A stretch of DNA of 64,000 nt from WJJR01 sp964440935 (GTDB lineage Bacteria > Zixibacteria > MSB-5A5 > WJJR01): assembly GCA_964440935.1 (NCBI GenBank), contig CAYTTY010000017.1:1-64000 (forward strand). Reading direction: 5' to 3'. Below the pieces are notes generated by a model, which saw nothing but the letters and a program-made list of their open reading frames with translations, was not told where the DNA came from and made no database searches. The position numbers and the translations under genes are program-made. Below are positions 15,842-24,787 of this stretch, in pieces (positions within the stretch are counted from its first letter, which is position 1; each line of letters begins with the position of its first letter).

Positions 15842-16948
15842 TTAGGTCCACACCACATCGAGCACTTTGGCCGCTTCCGGAATAACCTTGGCATAGGCCA
15901 CCGACTCGGAAATCACCGCCTCTTCGAATTTCTGCTCGATGATCTTGTCGTACTCGACGGTCAATGGCTGGGTGAGCACTTCCTCGGCAGCAAAGCGTTT
16001 GTCGATGCCGATGAGCAAATCGGTGTCCACGGCATCAGAGCGCACCAGTTGCGATCCAAGCGGACTGACCAACTCACCGGTCGATTGGAATCGGAACCCG
16101 GCGGTCGGATCTTTGAACTCGCTCATCGTCAAGATCGTGGTGATCTTGTCCTTACTGCAGATGAGTGTATTCATTTCGAACGGATGCAGTTCCGACCAGA
16201 AGGCGACGAGGTCCGCGTAATCGAGCGTACCCGACACGGCGCTGTCAATCACGTCGGCGGGATTGCTGTTCCCATCGCCGTTAATCAACACATCGACGAG
16301 CAGCGCCAGTTTGTCGACCTGCATACGGTACCCAATGTACCACAGCAGGACTTTGAACTGCGTGGTGGTGCGGTGGCGCAACGCTTTGTACGACGCCTTC
16401 AGGGCCAACCCGTAGTCCGGTACATCGATGGAATGCAGACGTTCGGTCACCAGCAAGGCCGGTACCGTCGCGCCATCGCCGACCGGCCGCATCGACCATC
16501 GTGTGGCGGTGGCGGTGGCGTTGACGTCAAACGGTGTGTACCGGTTGCCCTGCACGCGTGACGATGAGCCCACCAGGTTGTTCAGTTCCGGACGCATCTG
16601 CTGCCCGCGGCGAATCTCGCGCAACATGAATTCCGGCAGCAGTGCGGGCGCCCCACGATAGAACAGCTCCACCGTGACCGGATTGCTCCCGCCAACACGG
16701 ATGCCATGCACGGCAAGTTGCCGTTCGAAGGCATCGAGCGGTGACTCGTACGGTGATGGATCGTAATCGTCAGTTTCGAGCAGTTCGGTCAATGAGAGTC
16801 CGCGCGCTTCGGCTTCGAGGTAGGTGTCGCGTGTGATATCACATTGCCCGGCCCGGGTCAGATCGATGCTGCCACGTCCGGGCGGCTCGGCCGCTGCCGT
16901 CTGCAACAGCGCCGGCGACGTGTTGCTGAGAATCGTTTCGACATCCAT
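15842..16948 (-). CDS. Phage major capsid-like protein
   Basis: A 368-aa protein; the ATG at 16948 has GGAGG 10 nt upstream. Its length suits an HK97-fold major capsid protein. The N-terminal region is Ala/Thr-rich. Then come EYLEARG-like helices (DTYLEAEARGLSLTELLETD), FMLREIRRGQQMRPELNNLV, a central KALRHRTTTQFKVLLWYIGY segment, and a typical capsid-like C-terminus (KITTILTMSEFKD, VLTQPLTVEYDKIIEQ, AVISESVAYAKVIPEAA). It follows the cement-like and protease genes, the usual order. The identification rests on these together, not on one signature residue. Confidence 0.75.
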   Translation of the reverse strand: MDVETILSNTSPALLQTAAAEPPGRGSIDLTRAGQCDITRDTYLEAEARGLSLTELLETDDYDPSPYESPLDAFERQLAVHGIRVGGSNPVTVELFYRGAPALLPEFMLREIRRGQQMRPELNNLVGSSSRVQGNRYTPFDVNATATATRWSMRPVGDGATVPALLVTERLHSIDVPDYGLALKASYKALRHRTTTQFKVLLWYIGYRMQVDKLALLVDVLINGDGNSNPADVIDSAVSGTLDYADLVAFWSELHPFEMNTLICSKDKITTILTMSEFKDPTAGFRFQSTGELVSPLGSQLVRSDAVDTDLLIGIDKRFAAEEVLTQPLTVEYDKIIEQKFEEAVISESVAYAKVIPEAAKVLDVVWT

Positions 16949-17011
16949 AGTACAGTGTCCTCCGGTTCGACTGTGCGACGAACCGCGTGTCAGTCGAGTG
17001 AAATGGGCGGA

Positions 17012-17434
17012 TTAGTTGATCAGGATGGTGCAGTCTGTGGTCCCATTGACCGCGAGCACGTGCCCGCGACCGGCGTTGCCGCCGTCGGGATCGTTGCCAA
17101 CCAGTGCCGGGGTCTGCTTCACAGTGCCGTTCGGTCCGCACACCACCATCTGGCCGACCAGCGGCGCCGGAGTGCTAAGCGGCAGTGTGCAGATGCCGCC
17201 AACTTGTACGGTAGCGACACGGTTGCCGGTGTCGGCATCCTGAAGCGTCAGATCAATCAGCTTGCCCAGCAGCACGGCATCATCGGTCCCGGGGCCAACT
17301 TCGTAATTGTCGGTCAGCGTGACCGCTGTGCCGATATCGGCATCGGTGAGATCATCCGAGCCAGCCGTCTGGCTGACGGCAAAGGTGGCCAGGACCGCAC
17401 CGACCGAATCAAGGTTTTGCTCACGCACGCTCAT
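17012..17434 (-). CDS. Capsid decoration (cement)-like protein
   Basis: A 140-aa protein; the ATG at 17434 has GGAGGG 4 nt upstream. The chain is beta-rich: QVGGICTLPLSTPAPLVGQM, then VVCGPNGTVKQTPALVGN and GRGHVLAVNGTTDCTILIN. It resembles DUF2190-type or head-decoration proteins in which short strands end in GRG-VLAV. It sits directly before the capsid-like gene, the usual place for such a protein. Confidence 0.6.
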   Translation of the reverse strand: MSVREQNLDSVGAVLATFAVSQTAGSDDLTDADIGTAVTLTDNYEVGPGTDDAVLLGKLIDLTLQDADTGNRVATVQVGGICTLPLSTPAPLVGQMVVCGPNGTVKQTPALVGNDPDGGNAGRGHVLAVNGTTDCTILIN

Positions 17435-17471
17435 GCGTCCCTCCGTGTGGTATGATGTTCAACAATGCGCG

Positions 17472-17768
17472 TTACCGAGATTGATATTCCCGCGTATCTG
17501 TCGGGCGTGAGTCATTACGCGGTGCCGCGTCAGCTGGCCGCACGGACACCTGTGCAAAAGCACGGTCGATCTCACGCTCCGTCTTCTTGAGGAGCGTGAT
17601 CAGATCGGCCGCGTTGTCGATCGTATTGGGATCAACCGACAGATTGTCCGCCTGTCCGGCGGTGGCCAGATGCGCCAGGGCAGTACGCTGACGCCCGATC
17701 CGCTCACAGAGAAAGGTGCGAATCTGATCCCAGTTGCGCTGCGCGGTTGTGGTATTGGTTTCCGTCAT
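17472..17768 (-). CDS. Small helical protein of the phage-like block
   Basis: 98 aa. Its ATG overlaps the preceding stop (ATGA at 17765-17768). Long helices are likely (NWDQIRTFLCERIGRQRTAL, NAADLITLLKKTEREIDRAF), with a disordered C-terminus. It could be a scaffold-like or regulatory factor; no family recognised. Confidence 0.5.
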   Translation of the reverse strand: MTETNTTTAQRNWDQIRTFLCERIGRQRTALAHLATAGQADNLSVDPNTIDNAADLITLLKKTEREIDRAFAQVSVRPADAAPRNDSRPTDTREYQSR

Positions 17769-18091
17769 GGTGCGATATATCCCTGTGGTGGTGAGTGCCG
17801 TTCAAGCAGTGTTTCAATGCGTGTCAGACGGCGCTGCATTTCGTCGCGAAGGTCGATAAACTCATTGCGCTGTGCCACGTCGGTGCGCAGGAGCGTTTCG
17901 ATGGTCAACAGACGTTGTGACAGCGATTCTACCACGTTGCGGTCGGCCTTATCGCTGAGGGCCAGTTCAATACCGGCCACCGTTGTGTGGTATGCCGTTA
18001 GCGCTGCGATTACAATCACGACAATCGCAGCCACCGCGTGTCGTGTCGAACCGGAGACAAGCGCATCCATCAGTCGGCCGCCAACATCCAT
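17765..18091 (-). CDS. Small single-pass membrane protein with coiled coil
   Basis: A 108-aa protein. Met at 18091 is preferred because GAGGAG lies 5 nt upstream, overlapping the protease stop. One transmembrane segment (HAVAAIVVIVIAALTAYH) is followed by a coiled coil (ESLSQRLLTIETLLRTD, DEMQRRLTRIETLLER). This layout is shared by phage holin-like or spanin-like accessory proteins and hemolysin-XhlA-like proteins. The role is inferred. Confidence 0.6.
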   Translation of the reverse strand: MDVGGRLMDALVSGSTRHAVAAIVVIVIAALTAYHTTVAGIELALSDKADRNVVESLSQRLLTIETLLRTDVAQRNEFIDLRDEMQRRLTRIETLLERHSPPQGYIAP

Positions 18092-18099
18092 CGTTCTCC

Positions 18100-19023
18100 T
18101 CATAGGAATTGGCTGGTTGCGTTTCGTGACATCGACATCGACGGAACATCGTGCACTGTTGCTAATCGGTGCCACAGTCCCTGTCTGCAAGTGAGCAAAT
18201 CACCGATAGCGAAACGTCCATCGGTGACAATGGTGAACTCATCACACACAGACACATCACCAAGGCTGCGCCGGGCGACCAGATACTCACTGATTCCACC
18301 GTTCTGTGGACGGTGCTCCAGCACCAGCACCAGCGTTGGCTCGCGCGGATCAACCGGTGTGTCACCGATGTGTGATTCTGGCATCGAATCAGACGCCTTG
18401 CCGAACACCGCGTCATTGCCGAGACGTGTCCCCGGTGTGGCGCCGCGATACACCAGTGACGTTTCGAGGACACGCACAAGATCGCGATACTCGTAGTGTG
18501 CAATGCGCCTCTCGCCGGTCGCGAAGGTGTACGGTTCTCCCGGGATATGCTCGCAACGGCGGATGTCCTGCCCGCAAATCGAACATTGGGGTGTTCGAAA
18601 CTCGAAGCCAATCGACCCCTCTTTGACCACGCCACCATCAATGTCGGCGGCCAAACGATCTCCGCTCGGGTTGCGCATCCAATAGAACCAGACACTGACC
18701 CATTGCCGGTCGCCATCATGGAGAATCCGCGCCGCAAAATTGCGCGCCATCGGCAGTTGCGTGCGATCATGCCCGATGAGGACCGGCGAATCGACGATCA
18801 GCTCGCAGAGTCGTTCGTGTTCCTCGGCGGGAAACCGTCCACCGTGATCATTGACCTCATCAGAAATGAGCCGCAACGACCGCACATGAATGCCATCTGC
18901 GGTGACCGGCTCGGGAGGCTGAATGCGTTCATTGATCAAAGTGATCACCGACTCATCGACCGTTGCAGGCTGCGATCCCGGCGCGACAGTCAGTTCACCG
19001 ATCAAAGTTGTTGCATGTGTCAT
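18100..19023 (-). CDS. Prohead protease-like protein with embedded Cys cluster
   Basis: A 307-aa protein starting MTHATTLIGELTV at 19023; the SD is weak and the longer ORF is not convincing. The motif LIGHDRTQLPMARN (candidate catalytic His) and VVKEGSIGFEF (candidate nucleophile Ser) match the H-S pattern of HK97-type prohead proteases (S78-like). Straight after it is CSICGQDIRRCEHIPG, a zinc-like Cys cluster found in some phage protease fusions in my recollection. It should cut capsid precursors. It is the first gene of the block, with a small membrane protein right after it. Confidence 0.7.
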   Translation of the reverse strand: MTHATTLIGELTVAPGSQPATVDESVITLINERIQPPEPVTADGIHVRSLRLISDEVNDHGGRFPAEEHERLCELIVDSPVLIGHDRTQLPMARNFAARILHDGDRQWVSVWFYWMRNPSGDRLAADIDGGVVKEGSIGFEFRTPQCSICGQDIRRCEHIPGEPYTFATGERRIAHYEYRDLVRVLETSLVYRGATPGTRLGNDAVFGKASDSMPESHIGDTPVDPREPTLVLVLEHRPQNGGISEYLVARRSLGDVSVCDEFTIVTDGRFAIGDLLTCRQGLWHRLATVHDVPSMSMSRNATSQFL

Positions 19024-19206
19024 GGCGTGATTGATTTCGAGTGAGCGTCCTCTCACCCTTACCGGCAATAGACAATTCACCCCGGAATTGGGGGCACAAT
19101 CGAAGAAGGTCCCTGGAAGGGCGAACTGTTCCTGGGCGAGCCTCCCGGCGGGCCCGTGTCCCGACACCTTTTGCAATTCGCCCATTTATGAACACAGCGA
19201 CGCATG

Positions 19207-19266
19207 TCAGGAGCCCCGCGCAGCGACGTGTGTGTAAACGTTATCGCAGTCGACGCGCGGTGCTCC
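19207..19266. repeat. Palindromic repeat family B, short copy
   Basis: TCAGGAGCCCCGCGCA at the left and GACGCGCGGTGCTCC at the right are imperfect inverted matches. Related copies are at 24788-24960, 45355-45540, 51067-51174 and 51308-51374. The rest of 19024-19394 holds no gene. Confidence 0.6.
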
Positions 19267-19394
19267 CAACCTACATCCTTCAAACACCGACGACCCCATT
19301 AGACAAGTGCTTGGCAGGACGCTCGTCCTCCCATCTCGACTCGCCATTTGTGAATTGTTCCGCTCTTCTCTATAATGGCGACTCGGGAGGACGT

Positions 19395-19796
19395 ATGGAC
19401 TTCATCAAAGCCGCCGGCGGAATTGTCTATCGAAAAGGTGAACAGGGAATCGAGATTGTCCTGGTGCATCGTCCGAAATACGACGACTGGTCATTGCCCA
19501 AGGGAAAGCTCGAGCGCGATGAACGCTGGCAGGACGCGGCGGTTCGGGAGGTGGTGGAAGAGACGCAATGCCAGGTGCGCATCGGAGAGTTTGGCGGGCT
19601 CATCCTCTATCAGCCGAATCGCACTCTCAAGGTGACGTTATTTTGGCTGATGGAGTGGGTTGACGAGGTCCCCTTCACGTCGAATCCCGAAGTCGATGCG
19701 ATCGTGTGGCTGCCGGTTGCCGACGCCATCAAGAGATTGGATCACGTTGATGAGAAGAATCTGGTGCGCAAATGCCGAATTTTATCGGCTGCGTGA
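19395..19796 (+). CDS. NUDIX hydrolase
   Basis: A 133-aa protein. The ATG at 19395 has GGGAGG 4 nt upstream; longer in-frame ORFs run into repeats. The NUDIX box G-x5-E-x7-REVVEET is present at about residues 37-58 (GKLERDERW, then REVVEETQ), with Gln in place of the usual final Gly. It should hydrolyse nucleoside diphosphate derivatives; the Ap4A-like subgroup is possible because of the N-terminal AAGGIVYR. It converges on recN with a gap of 39 bp. Confidence 0.9.
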   Translation: MDFIKAAGGIVYRKGEQGIEIVLVHRPKYDDWSLPKGKLERDERWQDAAVREVVEETQCQVRIGEFGGLILYQPNRTLKVTLFWLMEWVDEVPFTSNPEVDAIVWLPVADAIKRLDHVDEKNLVRKCRILSAA

Positions 19797-19835
19797 TTGT
19801 ACTGGATTCAACAATCAGGGCTTAGGGAAAGAGGA

Positions 19836-21560
19836 CTACGAATCTCCGCGCTCGGTCAACTCCGCCGCGAACTCAAGCGAACTATCGGTAATGCTGTCGC
19901 CCGCGACCATGCGGGCGAGTTCGTGGACCCGGGCATCGTGGTCGAGAGATTCGATCCGCACACGCGCGCGCTTGTCAACCGTCTGCTTGGCAATCTGAAA
20001 GTGGTGATCGGCCGGGGCGGCCATTTGTTGTAAGTGCGTGATCAGGAACACCTGAGCGTGTTTGGCGAGACTCTTGATCTGTTTGGCGACCGCATAGGCG
20101 GTCGCACCGCCGATTCCGGAATCGATTTCATCAAAAACATACAATGGCCCAGCCGGGTGGCCATTGCTCTTCCCACCGTTCTGTTCGGAGATCTCCAGCG
20201 ATTTGAACGCCAGCAGGACGCGTGACAGTTCCCCACCTGACGCGATCTTGTCGAGCGGTTTGAATCCTTCATTCGGATTCGCCTCGAAGGTGAACCGTAC
20301 CGACTCGGTGCCGAACTCACGCACCCGCATCGGTCCATGATCGGAATGGACCTCCAAGCCACCCTCGAAAACCTGCGTCCACTCGACTTTGAGCCGGGCG
20401 TTTTTCATGCCCAGGGTTTCGAGCAGCCCATTGGCCTGCTTTTCGAGCTTGGGCATGATGCGGCGGCGCTTTTTGGACAGATCAATCGCATCACGCGCCA
20501 GCAGGTTGGCCAATTCCGATTCCTCTTTGCGCAACTCGGCAATGCGTTCGTCTTCGCGGCCATCGGCCTGACGCTCGTTTTCCAATTGTTCCAGCCGTTC
20601 GAGGATCGCGGCGCACGAATCGCCATACTTCTGTTTCAATCGGAACAGTTCGGCCAGCCGCGCCTCGATTTGATCAAGCCGTCCGGGGTCGAATTCCAAC
20701 TGCTGACGGTAGTCGGCGACGTAGCGGGCGAGTTCGTCGAAACTTTCCTGTGCCAGAGTCAGCTTCTCGGAAACCGTTTCCCAGCGCGGATCGATCTCGG
20801 CCATCTTGCGGGCGTCGCGGAGAAGTGTCGCCACACGCGAGGCGATGGCATCGTCATCCTCCGACAACTGCGACATTGCCGTTTCGGCCGTTTCGGTCAG
20901 ACGTCGCGCGTTTTTGAGGACATTGGCCTCGGCGCGCAATTCACCGTCTTCTCCGGGTGTCACTCTGGCCGCACGGATCTCCTGAATCTGGAAGTCAGTC
21001 AATTCGCGCTGTTCTTTGCGCCGTTCAAGCGCTGCTTGAAGCTCGGCTTGGCGCTGACGGTTGTCAGCGAGACGTGCAAACGTCTCCTTGACCTTTGTCA
21101 CCAACGCGTCGTGGCCGCCAATCGCATCGAGAAACTCGGTGTGACGGCCGGGATCGAGCAGGATCTGCTGCTGATGTTGTCCACACAAATCGCCGAGGTG
21201 CTCGGCCAGATGCGTGAGCGTGGCGCGGGTGATCTGGCGATCGTTGATAAAACACCGGCCCGCGCCCTTCATCGGCAGTTCCCGACGCAGCCAGATACGT
21301 TCGGTATCGACACTGTCAACGGTATCGTCGCCGACTCTCAACCGCTTGGGCCAGTCGAACTCGCCTTCGACAATGGCGGCATCAGTGCCGGTCCGGATCA
21401 TTTCGGCCGATGCGCGTCCACCGAGCAGGAATCGCAAGGATTCAACCAGTACGCTCTTCCCCGCCCCCGTTTCGCCGGTGAAAACGGTCAAACCGGAATC
21501 GAATTGAACGTCGAGCGAATCGACTATCGCAAAATCTCGAATTCGAAGGTGATGGAGCAT
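19836..21560 (-). CDS. recN: DNA repair protein RecN
   Basis: A 574-aa SMC-like ATPase of normal RecN length (about 550). Walker A GETGAGKS is at 29-36. A long central coiled coil is rich in Arg, Glu and Leu. The ABC signature is SGGELSRVL and the Walker B is YVFDEIDSGIGG, followed by the H-loop THLQQMAA. RecN is recruited to double-strand breaks and supports recombinational repair. All motifs are complete. Confidence 0.96.
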   Translation of the reverse strand: MLHHLRIRDFAIVDSLDVQFDSGLTVFTGETGAGKSVLVESLRFLLGGRASAEMIRTGTDAAIVEGEFDWPKRLRVGDDTVDSVDTERIWLRRELPMKGAGRCFINDRQITRATLTHLAEHLGDLCGQHQQQILLDPGRHTEFLDAIGGHDALVTKVKETFARLADNRQRQAELQAALERRKEQRELTDFQIQEIRAARVTPGEDGELRAEANVLKNARRLTETAETAMSQLSEDDDAIASRVATLLRDARKMAEIDPRWETVSEKLTLAQESFDELARYVADYRQQLEFDPGRLDQIEARLAELFRLKQKYGDSCAAILERLEQLENERQADGREDERIAELRKEESELANLLARDAIDLSKKRRRIMPKLEKQANGLLETLGMKNARLKVEWTQVFEGGLEVHSDHGPMRVREFGTESVRFTFEANPNEGFKPLDKIASGGELSRVLLAFKSLEISEQNGGKSNGHPAGPLYVFDEIDSGIGGATAYAVAKQIKSLAKHAQVFLITHLQQMAAPADHHFQIAKQTVDKRARVRIESLDHDARVHELARMVAGDSITDSSLEFAAELTERGDS

Positions 21561-21634
21561 CGGCCCACCGTCAGGAGGTTCACGTGGCAGCGTGCGTCAG
21601 TATATGTAACTGTTGCGCCGGACTCGCGCAACTC

Positions 21635-22099
21635 TCATTGACCCGCCATTAACTGATACGCGAAAGCGAGCACAAACGCAACAACTCCGGCCATCCACAA
21701 CACGACCGATGTATACAAATGCCGAAACTTGCGTCGCGCAATACGAACAATGGCCTGATGTGCGGAATCGGGTGAATTGGAAAAGTAACGGTACCGTCGT
21801 GTCGACAGTGCCCGCAACGACCAAACAATCGACACGGACCAAATCAACAAGGGAACAATCCAAACCAGCAAAGCGTAGTCGGCCACTCCGTGAGCGCCGA
21901 ACAACAGCATTGCTACAATCAACCCCCAACCCAACAACGACGCGCAGAGAATCGCGATCGCCGATGTGTGGGTCGACCGCATCGAATCGACGAACACGGT
22001 CCGCATCGCACCGACCCAGTACAGATCATCGTCGGTCGGGACCTGCCCGATCTGGACGTCGGTCTTGCCTTTGATGTGCAGTGGTTCGTCGTTGGCCAT
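21635..22099 (-). CDS. Three-pass membrane protein of unknown function
   Basis: A 154-aa protein, with Met at 22099 (MANDEPLHIKGKTDV). Three hydrophobic helices are visible near residues 45-72, 76-98 and 128-151. The cytosolic-looking N-terminus carries DDLYWVGAMRTVF. I do not recognise a family. It begins 14 bp after the zinc-ribbon gene upstream, so the two are likely cotranscribed. Confidence 0.6.
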   Translation of the reverse strand: MANDEPLHIKGKTDVQIGQVPTDDDLYWVGAMRTVFVDSMRSTHTSAIAILCASLLGWGLIVAMLLFGAHGVADYALLVWIVPLLIWSVSIVWSLRALSTRRYRYFSNSPDSAHQAIVRIARRKFRHLYTSVVLWMAGVVAFVLAFAYQLMAGQ

Positions 22100-22113
22100 G
22101 GCCGTTTGAATGC

Positions 22114-22335
22114 CTATCCGTTGTTGCCCGCATCGATACCCGGCACACCCGGCTGCACCACGAATTGACGTGTGCAGTTCGTACACGACACCAGCAGTCG
22201 CTTCGGCAAATCGATTTTCAAGTTCTGCCGATCGTCAGGCACACCGCACAGATCGGTCTCTCCGCGTTCCAACTCCTGCGTCAGGTCAATGTCGGTGACT
22301 TGCTGGCAAAACGGACAACGAAAGTTCTCGCGCAT
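22114..22335 (-). CDS. Small zinc-ribbon protein
   Basis: A 73-aa protein with GGGAGG 6 nt upstream of the ATG at 22335. CPFC (8-11) and CTNC (52-55) form two knuckles about 40 residues apart, with a single Cys (30) between. It is probably a zinc-ribbon protein; function unknown. Operon with the membrane protein at 21635. Confidence 0.7.
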   Translation of the reverse strand: MRENFRCPFCQQVTDIDLTQELERGETDLCGVPDDRQNLKIDLPKRLLVSCTNCTRQFVVQPGVPGIDAGNNG

Positions 22336-22699
22336 GATTGCCTCCCTGTGCGGATGATATTGGGGGAAGGCAGAAGTGGCAATGGGAAATGTAAACAGCA
22401 GTGTCGCGTCGCCCCCCTCACCCGAACCCGTTTCGCCCAGGGCATGCCCGAAACAGAATACAAAAACATCTTCCAGTCACTCAACTGCTCCACCGATCAC
22501 CTGTTCGCGTGCTCCCTCTCCCCCACGGCGGCCTTTTGCCGTGGCTTGCCCTGAGCTTGACAAAGGGGAAGAGGGTTGGGGTGAGGGGGAAACGTCAGGC
22601 AAGGCAACGACACGAGATCTACACTGGACAACAAAACACAAATTCCCCATATCACCCCCAGCACATTACCCACCCGCCCTCCGGACGGGGACACAGCCT
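22336..22699. other. Intergenic region before the APC transporter
   Basis: 364 bp between divergent genes. The central part (22511-22590) is a family C repeat. A promoter for each side is expected; none assigned. Confidence 0.4.
22511..22590. repeat. Palindromic repeat family C
   Basis: The sequence runs GCTCCCTCTCCCCCACGG, then GCCTTTTGCCGTGGC, and ends GAGGGTTGGGGTGAGGGGG. The same motif follows the APC stop (24055-24215) and lies in-frame within the helicase gene (29996-30108). Confidence 0.8.
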
Positions 22700-24052
22700 G
22701 TGACCGACACGACGCCTACACCAAATGGTAGCGACAAGCTTCGCCGTGTTCTGACGCACTGGGATGCGACCGCTTTGATCGTGGGGATCATGATCGGGTC
22801 GGGGATCTTTGCGACCCCGCCCGAAGTGGTTGCCTGGTTGGACAGCCCCGGTGAGATGTTATCGGTATGGGTGCTGGGAGGATTGCTGGCATTGTGCGGT
22901 GCGCTGGCCTACGCCGAAATGGCGACGATCTTCCCAATGACCGGCGGGGTGTATGTCTTCATTCGTCACACTTATGGGCGGCTACCGGCCTTCATCTACG
23001 GCTGGTCGGCGTTGCTGATCACGTATCCCGCCTCGATTGCGGCTATTGCCGTGATCTTTGCCGTCTATTTTGCACAACTGTTCCCAGCACTGGAACCGAT
23101 CCGTCCGTACGTCGCCGCCGCACTGATTCTGTTTGCTGCGGGCGTCAACATTCTCGGCGTGAGGCTGGGTACCGGCGTCCAGAAATCGTTCACGGCCGCA
23201 AAGGTGCTGGCGTTGCTGACGCTGGTCTTCTTTGCCGTCTTCTCGGGTGTCGGACGGCTCGAGTATTTCACGGAGTACATTCCACGCACGACATCACTCG
23301 ACAGCGGATTCAGCGCCGCGGCGTGGGCGTTTGCGCTGGCGGCCGTGATGTGGACGTACGAAGGGTGGTCGGAAGCGCCGACACTGTCGGGCGAAGTACG
23401 CAACCCCGGCAACGATATGCCCCGAGCGCTCATCGGCGGCACATTGCTGGTGATGGTCATCTACTTATTGATGAACGCCTCGTACATCTATGTCCTGTCG
23501 ATTCCGGTGATTGCGGCCAGTGATTCAGTCGCCTCCGACATGGCACTCATGACCTTTGGGGCCTTTGGCTCGCTGTTCGTGTCGCTATTGGTCGTTGTCT
23601 CCACAGCGGGCAGTGTCAATGGCGCGGTGATCAGCGGATCGCGTGTCTTCTTCGCCATGGCGCGCGATGGGTTGTTCTTTGAACGTGTTGGACGGGTCCA
23701 GCCGCGTTTCCAGACACCGGCGAATTCGCTGATCGTGCTGGCCATTGTCTCGGCGACCTATTGCCTGCTGGGGACCTTTCAACAAATCATCCGTTATTTT
23801 GTGTTTCACGCGATGATCTGGTTCATGCTGGTCACACTCGGAGTGATCATCTTACGCCGGCGGTTGCCCGATGTCGCGCGTCCGTTCAAGGTGCCGTGGT
23901 ATCCCCTGCCGCCGATACTGTTTTTGCTGGTAGCGGGCGGGCTGGCGTATCAATTGCTCGTCAACAATCCGCGCGACACCTTGATCGGGGTCGGCGTAAT
24001 TGTATTGAGTGTGCCAGTGTATTTTGTGTGGCGGGCGGTGCGGCGAACATGA
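22700..24052 (+). CDS. APC superfamily amino acid permease
   Basis: A 450-aa membrane protein with 12 predicted helices. The GTG at 22700 (MTDTTPTPNGSDK) is chosen because the longer ORF is low-complexity repeat sequence. The first helix carries IVGIMIGSGIFATPPEV, the GSGIF glycine-rich substrate-binding bend of the APC fold. WTYEGWSEAPTLSGEVRNPG is the typical helix 6/loop motif. Likely a LAT or amino acid exchanger. A family C repeat starts almost directly after the stop. Confidence 0.88.
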   Translation: MTDTTPTPNGSDKLRRVLTHWDATALIVGIMIGSGIFATPPEVVAWLDSPGEMLSVWVLGGLLALCGALAYAEMATIFPMTGGVYVFIRHTYGRLPAFIYGWSALLITYPASIAAIAVIFAVYFAQLFPALEPIRPYVAAALILFAAGVNILGVRLGTGVQKSFTAAKVLALLTLVFFAVFSGVGRLEYFTEYIPRTTSLDSGFSAAAWAFALAAVMWTYEGWSEAPTLSGEVRNPGNDMPRALIGGTLLVMVIYLLMNASYIYVLSIPVIAASDSVASDMALMTFGAFGSLFVSLLVVVSTAGSVNGAVISGSRVFFAMARDGLFFERVGRVQPRFQTPANSLIVLAIVSATYCLLGTFQQIIRYFVFHAMIWFMLVTLGVIILRRRLPDVARPFKVPWYPLPPILFLLVAGGLAYQLLVNNPRDTLIGVGVIVLSVPVYFVWRAVRRT

Positions 24053-24054
24053 TG

Positions 24055-24215
24055 CCCCCTCACCCTAACCCTCTCCCCCGTGGGGAGAGGGAACTATGTT
24101 CCGTCTACGGAATTAAAGCTATTTGCACATTCGGATTTGCTCCTCTCCCCCACGGTGGCTCTTTGCCGTGGCTTGCCCTGAGCCTGTCGAAGGGGAAGGG
24201 TCGGGGTGAGGGGAA
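24055..24215. repeat. Palindromic repeat family C, double copy
   Basis: CCCCCTCACCCTAACCCTCTC starts the repeat, followed by GTGGGGAGAGGG; a second unit ends GGGTCGGGGTGAGGGG. It lies directly after the APC transporter stop and before the DUF6265 gene. Confidence 0.8.
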
Positions 24216-24231
24216 ATCAGTAGGAGAATTC

Positions 24232-24762
24232 ATGAAGACACTTGGAAACATCACCATCCAAATACTGCTAATGATCACGGCCCTTCCTCTGGCGTTCGCC
24301 CAAGACCAACTCACCGAACACACCCTGCGCCTGAACGAGGGGTCACAGCCAGCCACGGCCACAATCGACGATATCGCCTGGCTGGCCGGTTCATATCGTG
24401 GTGAAGGATTGGGTGGCGTGGTCGAGGAAATCTGGTCGGAGCCAGCGGCGGGGATGATGGTCGGTCTATTCCGCGCGACGAAAAACGACTCGCTGATGTT
24501 CACCGAACTGATGTACATCTCCGAAGAGGACAGCAGCCTGGTGTTGCGTCTCAAACACTTCAACCCCGACCTCACCGGCTGGGAGGAGAAGGACGAAGTC
24601 GAAGAATTCCGGCTGGTTAAGATGACTGATAACGCCGCGTACTTTGACGGCTCGACAATCCGCAGGGGCGACGATGGCGGGATGGCAGCGTATGTCAATG
24701 TCCGCAAGAGTGATGGGACGCTGGGCGAGTTTGGGTTTGTGTATGAGCGGGTGGAGCGATAG
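24232..24762 (+). CDS. Exported DUF6265 protein
   Basis: A 176-aa protein; the ATG at 24232 has TAGGAG upstream. It has a signal peptide of about 24 residues ending AFAQ. The core has IAWLAGSYRGEGLGGVVEEI and EEIWSEPAAGMMVGLFR, the pattern of DUF6265 (a lipocalin-like barrel of unknown ligand). No partner gene is seen. The upstream family C repeat separates it from the transporter. Confidence 0.8.
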   Translation: MKTLGNITIQILLMITALPLAFAQDQLTEHTLRLNEGSQPATATIDDIAWLAGSYRGEGLGGVVEEIWSEPAAGMMVGLFRATKNDSLMFTELMYISEEDSSLVLRLKHFNPDLTGWEEKDEVEEFRLVKMTDNAAYFDGSTIRRGDDGGMAAYVNVRKSDGTLGEFGFVYERVER

Positions 24763-24787
24763 AAGGAGCCGCACCTGAAGGCGTAAG

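Larger units (their letters stand above)
10438..19023 (-). mobile_element. Partial phage head module (candidate domesticated or degenerate prophage)
   Basis: Eleven co-directional genes, most with tight spacing or ATGA overlaps. The order is protease-like, membrane protein, small helical protein, cement-like, capsid-like, propeller, connector-like, two small proteins and two exported proteins. This is phage head order, but terminase, portal, tape measure, tail and integrase genes are absent from both flanks. All reading frames are open. The upstream flank (19024-19394) has no tRNA or att site I can see. Confidence 0.6.

Noticed and set aside
19024..19394. tRNA or attachment site at the edge of the phage-like block
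   Set aside because: No cloverleaf or TTCGA-type T-arm found and no direct repeat matched at the other edge by eye.
20337..21641. Plus-strand 434-aa ORF opposite recN
   Set aside because: recN motifs are complete on the other strand; this is a coding shadow.
22867..23523. 218-aa ORF in another frame of the APC transporter
   Set aside because: The transporter frame has twelve helices and the family motif; the overlapping frame has none.
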